DNA from: Kibdelosporangium aridum
GTDB lineage: Bacteria; Actinomycetota; Actinomycetes; Mycobacteriales; Pseudonocardiaceae
NCBI RefSeq assembly: GCF_900176515.1
Contig: NZ_FWXV01000002.1
Coordinates: 496,001-560,000, forward strand
Length of the DNA: 64,000 nucleotides
Direction: 5' to 3'
Positions 46,870-56,700 of the stretch are shown here, piece by piece; position 1 is the stretch's first letter, and each line of letters starts with the position of its first letter. A program made the position numbers and the translations under genes. The notes beneath the pieces are model-generated. The model searched no databases. It was not told the origin of the DNA and worked only from the letters and a program-made list of their open reading frames with translations.

Positions 46870-48750
46870 GTGACGCAACCGACCCAGCTGGATCCGACCG
46901 AGCAGGACACCTTGGTCAAGCAGATCGGCTTGGCGCTGCTGCGGGCTGCACCGCCCGAGTGGCAGCAAGTCGTGGTGCACTACCGGGCTGTCGGCCGCTA
47001 TCACGAGATGTCGGCCGAACTGACCTGCGAGAACGAGGAACCGAGGGCGTGGACGGTCTCGCCGGACATGGCCGCGTTGTTCGCGCGCCTGCGTGCGGGC
47101 ATGTACCGCGACGGCCGGGGGACCTGGTTCAACGCGCGCTACCAGCTGGATCGGCCGTCGAGCTACAACCTGGAGTACGACCGCGACGAGCCGCAGTGGG
47201 ACAACCCGCCGCCGCCTCCGGCGTACCCCGACGAGCTGCAGATGTTCCCCCGTGAGGAAGAGAACATCCCCGAGTGGCTCACCCGGCGGCTGGCCGCTCC
47301 GCCGCCACCTCCGCCGCCCGCCCCGATGCCGCCGTCCACCCCGCCGGGTGGTTTCGAGCGGCAGCGGTTCCGGATCGCCAGGACGTTCGACGGGATGGGC
47401 CCGCAGGGCCGGCCGATCGTCAACCGGCCGCAGATCGACGAGCTCGACACCGAGGCGATACTGGCCTACCTGGACGACGGCCCGTTGGCGATGCCCAGCC
47501 GTGGCTACGACGTCGACCGGCTGGACCCCGAGGGCCGCAACTCCGTGCCGATCGCGTTCCACACCGACGGCACGTGGATCTGGCCTGCGTCGGTGAACTA
47601 CTACCTGCGTACGTACGGCGTGAGCCCCGAGCCCGACCTGGTCACGCACATCCGCAGGCAGGGCTTCGAGCTGCCGGAGGTCGACGAGGCGACGGTGAAC
47701 GAAGCGTCCGCCGTGGTCAACCGTGGCGCCCCGCCGCCTCCGCCGGGCCGTCCGGTCGCGCCGCCGGCTCCTCCTCCACCCCCACCACCGCCTCCAGCGC
47801 CGCCCGCGGTCGCGGCTGTCCCACAGCCGCCGACCGTGCCCGCGGTTCCGGCCGTGCCGGCGCCGCCTTCGCCTGGTCCCGCGTTGAACGCGCTCCGGGC
47901 GAAGTTCGCTGACCTCGGCGTACCGGACTCGGCGTACCGGATCGGCCCGCCGGTCGACCGGACCTGGAACCTCGAGCGGGTCGACGACGGCTGGCGAGTC
48001 GGCTGGTACGAGCGTGACCAGTACGTTTCGCCGTCGGACTTCGAAGATGTCGGCGACGCCACGGCGTTCCTGCTGGGCAAGGTGCTGCTGGACGGGCCTC
48101 GGCCCGCACTGCCGGAGCCCGCTCCGGCCGCCGCGCCCCCGGCACCGCCGCCGCTTCCGCCACCACCTCCTCCGCCGCCGCCAGCACCTCCGGTCGCCGA
48201 CGAGGACGACATAGCGGCACGGACGGTCCTCTCGCTGCCTTCGTTGTCGGCGTTGGAGGACACGGACGAGCGCGAGCCCGTATCGGTGCCCGCCGCGCCT
48301 CCGCCTGAGGTGGGCAACTCCACAGCGATGCTGCCTGCCCCCAACCGAGGTGGCGGCGGCCCCAGCAGCGCGATGACGGAGACCCGCCCGCAGGACTGGC
48401 CGATCCAGCCGCTGTACGGCGAGCCGCCGCTGACGTTGTTCCGTGGCAAGCGAATGATCGAACTGCACCCAGGCACCGAGATCGACCGGTTCGGTGATGG
48501 CGACGGCAACCTGACGTACGCCGTCGGCACGCCGTTCCCGTTGCGGTCGCTCGTGCCGGAGTGGGTGAACCGGGAGTACCGCGTGTACCGCGTGCAGCAG
48601 CCGTTCGAGGTGCTGACCGGTGTGGCCATCCCGTGGTTCGAGCAGCCAGGCGGCGGAACCGCGTTCCTGCTGCCGCACGCCGTCGAGGACATGATCGAGG
48701 ACGGCTACCTGGTCGAGATCCCCGGCCGGGAACCGCCACCGCTAACCTGA
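46870..48750 (+). CDS. TNT-domain protein with N-terminal immunity-like domains
   Basis: 626 residues from the GTG at 46870, chosen for GGAGG eight bases upstream. The C-terminal ~105 residues match the tuberculosis necrotizing toxin (TNT) NAD+-glycohydrolase fold: IDRFGDGDGNLTYAVGTPF, YRVYRV, IPWFEQPGGGTAF and a final EDGYLVEIPG. The N-terminal ~130 residues (PPEWQQVVVHYRAVGRYHEM … MYRDGRGTWF … FPREEENIPEWL) look like the YezG/DUF600 immunity family. Two more globular segments (about 160-285 and 340-410) are joined by long polyproline linkers. No signal peptide or membrane helix is seen. No separate immunity gene follows. Activity depends on catalytic residues I could not confirm; the strand that often carries a His reads YRVYRV. 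Confidence 0.82.
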   Translation: MTQPTQLDPTEQDTLVKQIGLALLRAAPPEWQQVVVHYRAVGRYHEMSAELTCENEEPRAWTVSPDMAALFARLRAGMYRDGRGTWFNARYQLDRPSSYNLEYDRDEPQWDNPPPPPAYPDELQMFPREEENIPEWLTRRLAAPPPPPPPAPMPPSTPPGGFERQRFRIARTFDGMGPQGRPIVNRPQIDELDTEAILAYLDDGPLAMPSRGYDVDRLDPEGRNSVPIAFHTDGTWIWPASVNYYLRTYGVSPEPDLVTHIRRQGFELPEVDEATVNEASAVVNRGAPPPPPGRPVAPPAPPPPPPPPPAPPAVAAVPQPPTVPAVPAVPAPPSPGPALNALRAKFADLGVPDSAYRIGPPVDRTWNLERVDDGWRVGWYERDQYVSPSDFEDVGDATAFLLGKVLLDGPRPALPEPAPAAAPPAPPPLPPPPPPPPPAPPVADEDDIAARTVLSLPSLSALEDTDEREPVSVPAAPPPEVGNSTAMLPAPNRGGGGPSSAMTETRPQDWPIQPLYGEPPLTLFRGKRMIELHPGTEIDRFGDGDGNLTYAVGTPFPLRSLVPEWVNREYRVYRVQQPFEVLTGVAIPWFEQPGGGTAFLLPHAVEDMIEDGYLVEIPGREPPPLT

Positions 48751-48771
48751 TTCGCACTTTCGGAAACTAAC

Positions 48772-48808
48772 GCGAAGGCGGCTTGCAAAAGCCGCCTTCG
48801 CTGTTTTT
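48772..48808 (+). terminator. Intrinsic terminator after the TNT gene
   Basis: A perfect 13-bp stem (48772-48784 with 48789-48801), GCAA loop and TGTTTTT tail form a textbook terminator 21 bp past the stop. Confidence 0.95.
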
Positions 48809-48964
48809 CGCCACCCGATCGGCGGTACGGGAAAACTCCGCAGAGAAAGCCGGTAACGGCACATTTTCCGATCACGACACCCACGGCACCGCCCCCGGAA
48901 AGGGCGTTGTCAGGTCGGTGGACTTTCGTGACACCGATCTGTCCTGTCGCGAAAGGAAGCAGAT

Positions 48965-51250
48965 ATGCGCATTCGCGGATCCATTACCGGCCGAAGATCG
49001 AAACGGGTCGTCGCCCTGCTGACCGCAGCGCTGTTACCTGCGTCGATCATGACGGCAGGGACCGCAGTCGCCGCACCGGTAATCGGCAAGAATGTTCTCT
49101 ACACGACCGATGCCGATTTTGATCAGGGCGTGTTGCAGGATGTGAATCATGACGCGCCGAACAACAACCAGTTACAGCTGAACAAGAGCACGGCATTCTT
49201 CCCGTTCGTCAACGTGGCCGCATCCGACCGCGGCACAATGTTACGCATTGACGTGAACACCGGCGCGATTGTCGGTGAATGGTGGTCGGCACCGGACGGC
49301 CGCGGCCGCAACCCGTCGAGAACGACCGTCGACAAATTCGGGAACACCTGGCTTTCCAACCGGAACGAGGCCGAGGGCGGCAAGGGATCGGTCACCAGGA
49401 TCGGCGTGACGCTGGGTGGCACGCGCACCAACGCGGACGGCAGCCCTAACCCGACAGGCGACTACCTCAAAGCGCCGTTCGCCTACAACACGTGTGTAGA
49501 CCGCGACAGCGACGGGCTGATCGCGACCACCCGCGGGCAGTCGGACATCAGACCGTGGACCAACGCGGGCGGCGCGGACAACAACGGTGGCGTGACAACC
49601 GCCGCTGACGAGTGCGTCATCAACTACACCCGTGTCACCGGTACGAACACACGCACGGTCGCAGTCGACGCCAACAACGACTTGTGGACAGGCGGTGCTG
49701 ACCTGGACCACGAGAAGCTGAATGGCATGACCGGCCAACCAGTCGCAGGCACGCAGATCAACTTCGGCTGCGGCGGCTACGGCGGCCTGGTCGACCAAGC
49801 GGGGACCTTGTGGTCGGCCCGCTTCGGCGCCAACCTGCTGCGGTACGTGCCGAGCACGAACACAGGCGCGTGCCTTGACACCAGCCACGGCGACTACGGC
49901 CTGGGCATGGACCCCAACACTGGCGAGATCTGGCACACCAACGTCGCCGGCAACCGGGTCGCGAAACTCGCCCCGAACGGAACCGTCCTCGGCGCGTTCC
50001 CGCACGGCAGTGCCAACGCACAGGGTGTCGCGGTGGACAAGAACAACAACGTGTGGGTCGCGCACTCGCTGCTCGGGCCCGCCACGACGGTCGGGCGTCT
50101 GCGCACTGACGGCACGTACGTGGGCAACGTGCCGCTACCAGGCGGAGCCGGACCCACCGGCGTCGCCGTGGACACCAACGGCAAGGTCTGGGTGACGAAC
50201 TACAACACCAGCAACGTGATGCGGATCGACCCGAACGCCGGGCCGATCGGCGGCGGTGGCTTCCCGGTCGGCGCGGTCGACCTGACCGTCAGCCTCGGCG
50301 CGGGTGCCGGGCCGTACAACTACAGCGACATGACGGGATCGGTGCTCGGTGAAATCACGGCGCCGCAAGGAACTTGGTCGGTCGTGCAGGACGGCGGCGT
50401 CGCCAACCAGACGTGGGGCAAGGTCACCTGGAACACCGAGCCACAGGGCAGTGTCCCGCCGGGAACCAGCATCACGGTCGAGGCACGCACGGCGAACACC
50501 GAGGCCGATCTGGCGAGCCAACCGTTCGCGGCCGTGGCCAACGGCACGCAGTTCACCATGACCGGGCGGTACATCGAGGTCCGGGCGACGTTGAGGGCCA
50601 GCCCGAACGGAACCAGCCCGATCCTGTCCGACCTGCGGATCCGGACGTCCGACCGGACCGGGGTGTTCTCCTGCCAGGCGACCGTGCTCAAGATCGCCGC
50701 GCTGATCTCCACCCAGGCCAACCCGGCGGATGTGCCCTGTGTGGACGATCACGAGAACCTGGCGGCCGTGCAACTGTCGGCCGGGATCCTCACTGTCCGG
50801 GCGAACGCACTCGACGCGCGGACTGATCAGACACCGGACAACCTGACGGCCACACCACCGGCAGCCGGTGACAACGCCACTTCGACGGCCCAAGTCGAGT
50901 CCACCCGGATCACTTCCGCACTGGTGACCATCGAGCTGGGCGTGATCCATTCGACGGCGAGCGCCATCTGTGCCGCCGGGCCAGGAGGCCTGGTGCCGCA
51001 GTTCAGCGGCTCGTCGCACGTCGCCAGCCTGAGGATCAACGGCGTGCCGGTGACGGTCGGCAGTGCTCCGCTGACCATTCCGCTGGTGATCGGTTCGCTG
51101 CGGCTCAACAGCACCACAACCACGGCCACAACCGTGGTGCAACAGGCAGTTGTGCTCGACACGCTGCTCACCGATGTGGTCATCGGCGAGGCCAAGGCCA
51201 ACGTGGAGGCAACCGCGGGCAACCCCGGCGGCACGCCCTGCCGGGTCTAG
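48965..51250 (+). CDS. Large secreted beta-propeller (SMP-30/Vgb-like) protein
   Basis: 761 residues. A signal peptide (to about 37, TAVAAP) precedes a six-bladed-type propeller of about 400 residues. Its repeats read like NHL/virginiamycin-B-lyase blades (VAVDKNNNVWVAH, VAVDTNGKVWVTN, LGMDPNTGEIWHTN, VAVDANNDLWTGG). The second half (about 440-550) is beta-rich and the last 190 residues resemble the choice-of-anchor domain of secreted actinobacterial proteins, with paired cysteines. No catalytic set was recognised, so it may be a surface or extracellular binding protein. AGGAAG precedes the ATG. Confidence 0.85.
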   Translation: MRIRGSITGRRSKRVVALLTAALLPASIMTAGTAVAAPVIGKNVLYTTDADFDQGVLQDVNHDAPNNNQLQLNKSTAFFPFVNVAASDRGTMLRIDVNTGAIVGEWWSAPDGRGRNPSRTTVDKFGNTWLSNRNEAEGGKGSVTRIGVTLGGTRTNADGSPNPTGDYLKAPFAYNTCVDRDSDGLIATTRGQSDIRPWTNAGGADNNGGVTTAADECVINYTRVTGTNTRTVAVDANNDLWTGGADLDHEKLNGMTGQPVAGTQINFGCGGYGGLVDQAGTLWSARFGANLLRYVPSTNTGACLDTSHGDYGLGMDPNTGEIWHTNVAGNRVAKLAPNGTVLGAFPHGSANAQGVAVDKNNNVWVAHSLLGPATTVGRLRTDGTYVGNVPLPGGAGPTGVAVDTNGKVWVTNYNTSNVMRIDPNAGPIGGGGFPVGAVDLTVSLGAGAGPYNYSDMTGSVLGEITAPQGTWSVVQDGGVANQTWGKVTWNTEPQGSVPPGTSITVEARTANTEADLASQPFAAVANGTQFTMTGRYIEVRATLRASPNGTSPILSDLRIRTSDRTGVFSCQATVLKIAALISTQANPADVPCVDDHENLAAVQLSAGILTVRANALDARTDQTPDNLTATPPAAGDNATSTAQVESTRITSALVTIELGVIHSTASAICAAGPGGLVPQFSGSSHVASLRINGVPVTVGSAPLTIPLVIGSLRLNSTTTTATTVVQQAVVLDTLLTDVVIGEAKANVEATAGNPGGTPCRV

Positions 51251-51699
51251 GGAACGACGACGACCGGCCGCTTGGCGTCCTTGACGAGCATCTTGGGCAC
51301 TGAGCCGACCAGGCCGCGTCCGTGCCGGGAGCGACCGACGACGATGCAGTCGGCGCGTCGCTCCTCGGCGAGGGCTTCCAGGCCGTGCGCCGGATCGCCG
51401 CGGTAGTGCACGAGTTCCCACGGGATCCCCGCGTGGTCGAGGTAAGCGGCGGCCTCGCGGCGGATCTCGTCGACGAACGCCGTCGCAGCCTCGGTCGCGC
51501 CCGCCATGCCCATCGCCGTCCAGTACGCCGGACTGGCGATCGGCTCGACGTAGACCAGGACGAGCTTGGCCCGCTCCCGGCGGGCCAGGCCGCCCGCCCA
51601 CGCGGCGGCGTGCAAGGACGGTGGGCTGCCGTCGACACCCACGATGATCACGGTCAAGCCGTCCTTACCGATCTCGAAATCGGCTTCGCCCTCGGCCAC
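51247..51699 (-). CDS. Universal stress protein (UspA family)
   Basis: 150 residues from the GTG at 51699. The N-terminal strand TVIIVGVDGSPPSLHAA and the ATP-loop GRSRHGRGLVGSVPKMLVKDAKRPVVVV match ATP-binding Usp domains. No ribosome site is seen. TACGAT six bases upstream may be a -10 element giving a leaderless transcript, or the gene may be read through from the reverse transcriptase gene 17 bp upstream. Its stop overlaps that of the convergent propeller gene. Confidence 0.88.
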   Translation of the reverse strand: MAEGEADFEIGKDGLTVIIVGVDGSPPSLHAAAWAGGLARRERAKLVLVYVEPIASPAYWTAMGMAGATEAATAFVDEIRREAAAYLDHAGIPWELVHYRGDPAHGLEALAEERRADCIVVGRSRHGRGLVGSVPKMLVKDAKRPVVVVP

Positions 51700-51716
51700 A
51701 CCGGGATCGTAAGGGA

Positions 51717-53120
51717 CTACCAGGTGACCTGGCAGAACAGCTCGCGCAACTTCGCGCCCCTGGCCGGATGACCGGCCGCCACCCACTCGATCCGGCCGCG
51801 CACATGCGCCTGGAAATCACTGTGGCCTGCGCGGTTCTGCGCCTGCGGCCCGGTCTTGACGCAGTTGTGCAGCAAGGCTTTCAGCGCGTCGTACTCGACG
51901 CGTGGCACGGCCGGTGCGGTGTTGACCACGAGTCCGGCGAGTTTCTGCCGTTGGTGCTGCCTGGCGACCGAGGTCTTGTCCGGGCGGACCCGGAAGCCTT
52001 CGTCCCGCGCGATCATCACGACCCCAGGAAGCAAGCGGTGCACCGGAAGCGTTTGCGGACCAGAGAACGCCAGGTCGTCGGCGTAGCGCGTGTATTCGGC
52101 ACCCAATGCTTTCGCCAGGCCTGCCAGCCGGCAATCGAGCCGATACGCGACGGCGTTGGCAACGGCGGGTGACGACGGCGCTCCCTGCGGCAGATGCTGA
52201 TGTGCCAGATGGGCCAACAACCTCCGGCGAATGTCGGGATCACCGGACGTTGTCGGCGCGGCGCGTAAGACCTTCAGCGGAGTCCTGGTGGTGAGCAGAC
52301 CGGCCAAGGTGGCCGCTTGCTCGTACTCGTGCAGCAACGCCCGGACTCGCGCGCCGGTGACCGAGGCGAAGAAGCCTTCCAGGTCCATCCTGACCACCAG
52401 CGGCTTTCCCGCGTGTGGCGCGGCATACGTGAGCGCGGACCGTCCTTTGCGGAATCCGTGTGCCGCTTCGTGCACGGGCAGGTCGACGTGCCGGACGATC
52501 CGGCGTTGCGCTTCGGCCAGCCGTGGTTTGGGCGCCTCGATCAACCGCAGCCCGCCGGTGGATGTGCCTACCCACCGGGATCGGTAGTGCCACAACGGTT
52601 GCCCGGCGCGCTTGTTCCAGCCTCTCGCGTCGGCCAGCCAGTCCAATTCGGACGCGGTGACGTCCAGCAGTGCTTGTAGGTCAAGCGATTTCTTGGGCTT
52701 CGGCGGCTCGGGTGCCGGCGGTTTCGGCAACGGCGGGAATGCCGCGATCTGACGTGCGAGCTCATCGAGGCTGCCGAAGGGCTGGCGTGGACTGTGCGAG
52801 ACCAACAGATCCGCCATGACCTCGGCGGCGGCCGGGTCGGCGTACAGAGCGCTCAACCTCGTCGCGATGTCGGTCTGCGTCCACGGGCCGTCGAGAGCGG
52901 ATGCGGCGACACGAAGTGACCTGTTCTCCCGATATCCGCGCGCCCATGCGTACACAGCGTGTGCTGTCGCGCGTGGGGCGCCATCCGCAGGTAAATCCGT
53001 GCTCCCTGGGGTAGCCCCAGAGGGGTGGTGTTCACCACCGTGCTCACTGCCGTGTCGCCGCATCGGAACCGAATGTACCTGCATTTCGATTGCGGCCGAG
53101 AACTGACCTGAATGGCCCAT
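51717..53120 (-). CDS. Retron-class reverse transcriptase with long N-terminal extension
   Basis: 467 residues from the ATG at 53120; GTG at 52953-52955 (codon 56) is a credible later start. The polymerase motifs are complete: LRLIEAPKPRL (about 191), HGFRKGRSA (221), VRMDLEGFF with the first Asp (246), LPQGAPSSPAVAN (310) and RYADDLAFSG with the catalytic Asp pair (348-349). A fingers-palm end reads KLAGLVVN (393). This is closest to retron RTs, but the retron hallmarks are altered: NAxxH appears as YAAPH (232-236) and VTG as LAG (394-396). A Pro/Lys hinge (about 130-145) separates a helical N-terminal part. No intron maturase or endonuclease domain is present. Confidence 0.9.
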   Translation of the reverse strand: MGHSGQFSAAIEMQVHSVPMRRHGSEHGGEHHPSGATPGSTDLPADGAPRATAHAVYAWARGYRENRSLRVAASALDGPWTQTDIATRLSALYADPAAAEVMADLLVSHSPRQPFGSLDELARQIAAFPPLPKPPAPEPPKPKKSLDLQALLDVTASELDWLADARGWNKRAGQPLWHYRSRWVGTSTGGLRLIEAPKPRLAEAQRRIVRHVDLPVHEAAHGFRKGRSALTYAAPHAGKPLVVRMDLEGFFASVTGARVRALLHEYEQAATLAGLLTTRTPLKVLRAAPTTSGDPDIRRRLLAHLAHQHLPQGAPSSPAVANAVAYRLDCRLAGLAKALGAEYTRYADDLAFSGPQTLPVHRLLPGVVMIARDEGFRVRPDKTSVARQHQRQKLAGLVVNTAPAVPRVEYDALKALLHNCVKTGPQAQNRAGHSDFQAHVRGRIEWVAAGHPARGAKLRELFCQVTW

Positions 53121-53131
53121 AGGCTGACCGC

Positions 53132-53725
53132 ATGATTCCTGAAGCCAAAGTCTTCCTGCTGGCCGAGCAGGCAGTGGTCAGCGTCTACGCCCAGTTGCGC
53201 GACGAGCACATGGACACGATGTTCCCGCCGTTGTTCGACATGGAAGGCGCGAACAAGCCGCTGCCCGTCCGTGACGTCCTCAGGCACCACGTGTACGACG
53301 ACGCGTGGATCCCGGACATGCTCGCCGGTCGCACGATGGACGAAGTCGGCCGCGACCGCTACGACGGCGACCTGCTCGGTGATGACCGGATGGCCGCCAT
53401 CAACCAGATCGCCGAAGCCGCGATGGAGGCCGCGCGCAAGACCGAGGACAGGGAAGCCGTTGTCCACTGCGGTTACGGTGACGTGCCGACGTGGGACTAC
53501 TTCTGGCAGCTCAACATCGCCCGTACCCTCGCCGCCCACGACCTCGCCCTGCACATCGGCGTCCCGTCACCGATCACCGAGGAACTCGCACGCGGCATGT
53601 ACGAGGGCACCGCGCCATCCGCGGACATGTGGCGCTCCTTCGGCATCTACCGCCAGCCCGTCGAGGTCGGCGAGGACGCGTCGTGGAAGGACAAGTACCT
53701 CGCGCTGACCGGTCGCCGGCCGTGA
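53132..53725 (+). CDS. DinB/MDMPI-like (TIGR03086-type) metal-binding protein
   Basis: 197 residues of helical sequence. It has histidines at the positions expected for the DinB-type four-helix metal site: HVYDDAW (about 48-52) and AAHDLALHIG (about 134-142). Actinobacterial members include mycothiol-dependent isomerases and many unknowns. It is divergent from the reverse transcriptase gene with only 11 bp between start codons, so the RT transcript must begin inside or very near this gene's promoter. Confidence 0.75.
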   Translation: MIPEAKVFLLAEQAVVSVYAQLRDEHMDTMFPPLFDMEGANKPLPVRDVLRHHVYDDAWIPDMLAGRTMDEVGRDRYDGDLLGDDRMAAINQIAEAAMEAARKTEDREAVVHCGYGDVPTWDYFWQLNIARTLAAHDLALHIGVPSPITEELARGMYEGTAPSADMWRSFGIYRQPVEVGEDASWKDKYLALTGRRP

Positions 53726-53726
53726 T

Positions 53727-56700
53727 CTAGCGGAAATCCCGTGACTTGGACGGGATCCGCAAGTTCAGGTTCTGCAGGCGATCGGCTTGCAGGCTGATGA
53801 CTCCCTCGGCCTTCTCCACGATCCCGCGAACCAGCATGGCCGAGCTCGCCCTGGCCACCCGGCGGTACCGGGCCCACAAACCCGGTGAGCACACCACGTT
53901 CACCATCCCGGTCTCGTCTTCGATGTTCAGGAACGTCACGCCGCCCGCAGTCGCCGGGCGTTGGCGGTGTGTCACGGCACCGCCGATCAGGACGCGGGTT
54001 CCATTATCCACTTTGGACAACTCGGCGGCCGGGAGTGCGCCCAGTTCGGTGAGGTGCTCGCGGACGAACTGGGTCGGGAAACTGTCCGGTGACAGGCCGT
54101 TGGCCCAGACGTCGGCCACCGCGAGCTCGACCGCGTCCATCCCTGGCAGGGCAGGCGCTTCGGCGGCGGCGGTTGTGCCTGGTAGCCGGTCTGGCCGATC
54201 ACCGGCGACGGCGCCGGCGGACCACAGGGCCGCCCGCCGGCTGATCTTGAAGCAGCCGAAGGCCCCTGCCGTCGACAACGCTTCGACCTGGGCCGTGGTC
54301 AGCTGAACGCGCCTGGCCAGGTCGGTCATGCTCGCGAACGGACCGTTTTCCTGACGTTCCGCGACAATCATCTCCGCGAGTTTCTGGCCTATGGTCCGTA
54401 CCGTCCCGATACCCAGTCGCACAGCGGGTTTCGTGTCCGTACGTTCCAAGGTCGCGTGCGCGAGGCTGGCGTTGATGTCCGGGCCGCGCACTTCCACGTC
54501 ATGCCTGCGGGCGTCGGCGACCAGGGACTGCGGTGAATAGAAACCCATTGGCTGGGCCCGTAACAATGCGGCGCAGAACGCGGCCGGGTGGTAGTACTTG
54601 AAGTAGGAGCTGGCGAACACCAGGTGCGCGAAGCTCAGTGCGTGGCTTTCCGGGAAGCCGAAGTTGGCGAACGCCAGCATCTTCTCGTAGATCCGCTCGG
54701 CCAGATCGCCGGTGATCCCGTTGCGCGCCGCGCCTTCGTGGAAACTCTCCCGCAGCCGTTCCATCCGGTACGTGGACCTCTTGGCACCCATCGCCCGTCT
54801 CAGCTCGTCGGCCTGCGCCGCGTTGAACCCGCCGACGTCGACCGCGAGTTGCATCATCTGTTCCTGGAACAACGGCACGCCAAGGGTTTTCTTCAACGCA
54901 GGCTTCAGCAGATCGTGCTCGTAGACCTCCGGTTCGATCTTGTTGCGCCTGCGGATGTACGGATGGACCGAGCCGCCTTGGATCGGGCCCGGCCTGATCA
55001 GCGCGACCTCCACCACCAGGTCGTAGAACTCACGCGGTTTGAGCCTCGGCAGCGTGGCCATCTGCGCGCGGCTCTCCACCTGGAACACGCCGACCGAATC
55101 GGCTTTGCTCAGCATGTCGTAGATGTTCTTGTCGGTCAGGTCGAGCCGCGCGATGTCCACCTCCTTGTCCTCGAACTCGCGCACCAGGTCGATCGCGTAG
55201 TGCAGCGCGGAGAGCATGCCCAGGCCCAGCAGGTCGAACTTGACCAGCCCGATCGACGCGCAGTCGTCCTTGTCCCACTGCAGGATCGAGCGGTCGGCCA
55301 TCCGGGCCCACTCGATCGGGCAGACCTCGCCGACCGGCCGGTCGCAGATCACCATGCCGCCGGAGTGGATGCCCAGGTGCCGGGGGAAACCCTCGATCTC
55401 GTTGGCCAGTTGGAGCACCACGTCGGGGATGTCGTGATCGTTCTCGTCCACTGTGGCCTTCACCGGGCCCCAGCGGTCGATCTGCTTGCTCCACGCGTCC
55501 TGCTGCCCCGGCGAATAGCCGAGCGCACGCGCCATGTCCCGGACCGCCGACTTGGCCCGGTACGTGATCACGTTCGCGACTTGCGCGGCGCACCAACGGT
55601 TGTGCTTCTTGTAGACGTACTGGATCGCTTCCTCACGGCGATCGGACTCGATGTCCAGGTCGATGTCCGGTGGGCCGTCGCGGGCCGGTGCGAGGAACCG
55701 TTCGAACAACAGGTCGTGCGCGACCGCGTCGACGCCCGTGATGCCCAGCGCGTAGCAGACTGCGGAGTTCGCGGCCGAGCCACGGCCCTGGCAGAGGATG
55801 TTGCTTTCCCGGCAGAACCGCGCGATGTCCCACACCACGAGGAAATACCCGGGGAACCCGAGTTCCTCGATCACCTTGAGCTCGTGCTCGATCTGCGCGT
55901 ACGCCTTGGGATTCTCATCCGACCGGCCGTAGCGGCTCGCCGCGCCTTTGTACGTCAGATACTGCAGGTACGTGTCCTCGGTGTGCCCCGGCGGCACGTC
56001 GAACGGCGGCAATTTCGGCGCCACCAAACGCAAATCGAACGAAAGGTCGACGCCGAGGACGGCGGCTCGTTGGACGGCACCGGGATAACGCCGATCGAAC
56101 CGCGCCTTCATTTCCGCACCTGACCGCAAGTACGCGGTCGCAGGCGGAAGCCAGCCCGCCATCTCGTCCAGGCTTTTCCGGGACCGCACGGCGGCCATTG
56201 CCGCCGCCAGCCGGGCCCGGTTCGGATGCGCGTAATGCACGGCGTTCGTCGCGATTGTCGGCAGCCCGAATTCCGCGGCCATCCCGGCGAGCACGTCGTT
56301 GCGGAAACTGTCCTGCGGCATACCGTGGTCGGTCAGTTCGACGAAGACGTGCTCTTTGCCGAACATGTCAACGAGTTGCCTGAGTTTCCCGGCCGCGGCG
56401 GCTGGGCCTTCGGTGTCCAGCGCACGGCGCACGGCTCCCTTGCGGCAGCCGGTGAGCACAACGCACTGGTCCCTGACCTCATCGACGACCTGCTCGATGT
56501 CGTACACCGGACGGCCTTTCTCGGCACCGTTGAGCTGTCCCGCGCTGATCGCCCGGCACAGTGCGGTGTACCCGTCCAGCCTGCGGGCCAACAGCAACAG
56601 GTGTTCACCGACCGGATCCGGCACGCCGGTCTGCGGTTCGGGCAAGCCGAGGCTCAACTCGGTGCCGAAGACCGTGCGGACACCGAGTTCCTTGGCCGCC

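Noticed and set aside
46756..48678. 640-codon minus frame opposite the TNT gene
   Set aside because: It is the antisense shadow of the polyproline-rich coding sequence, giving Arg/Gly-rich nonsense.
52953..53120. Calling a retron msr-msd RNA as a firm feature
   Set aside because: The stems are short and overlap a possible coding region. No a1/a2 inverted repeat pair or branching guanosine could be fixed, so it is listed only as a finding.
54588..56123. 511-codon + strand frame inside dnaE2
   Set aside because: It is antisense to a well-supported polymerase and its residues are compositionally biased. No ribosome site or neighbour supports it.
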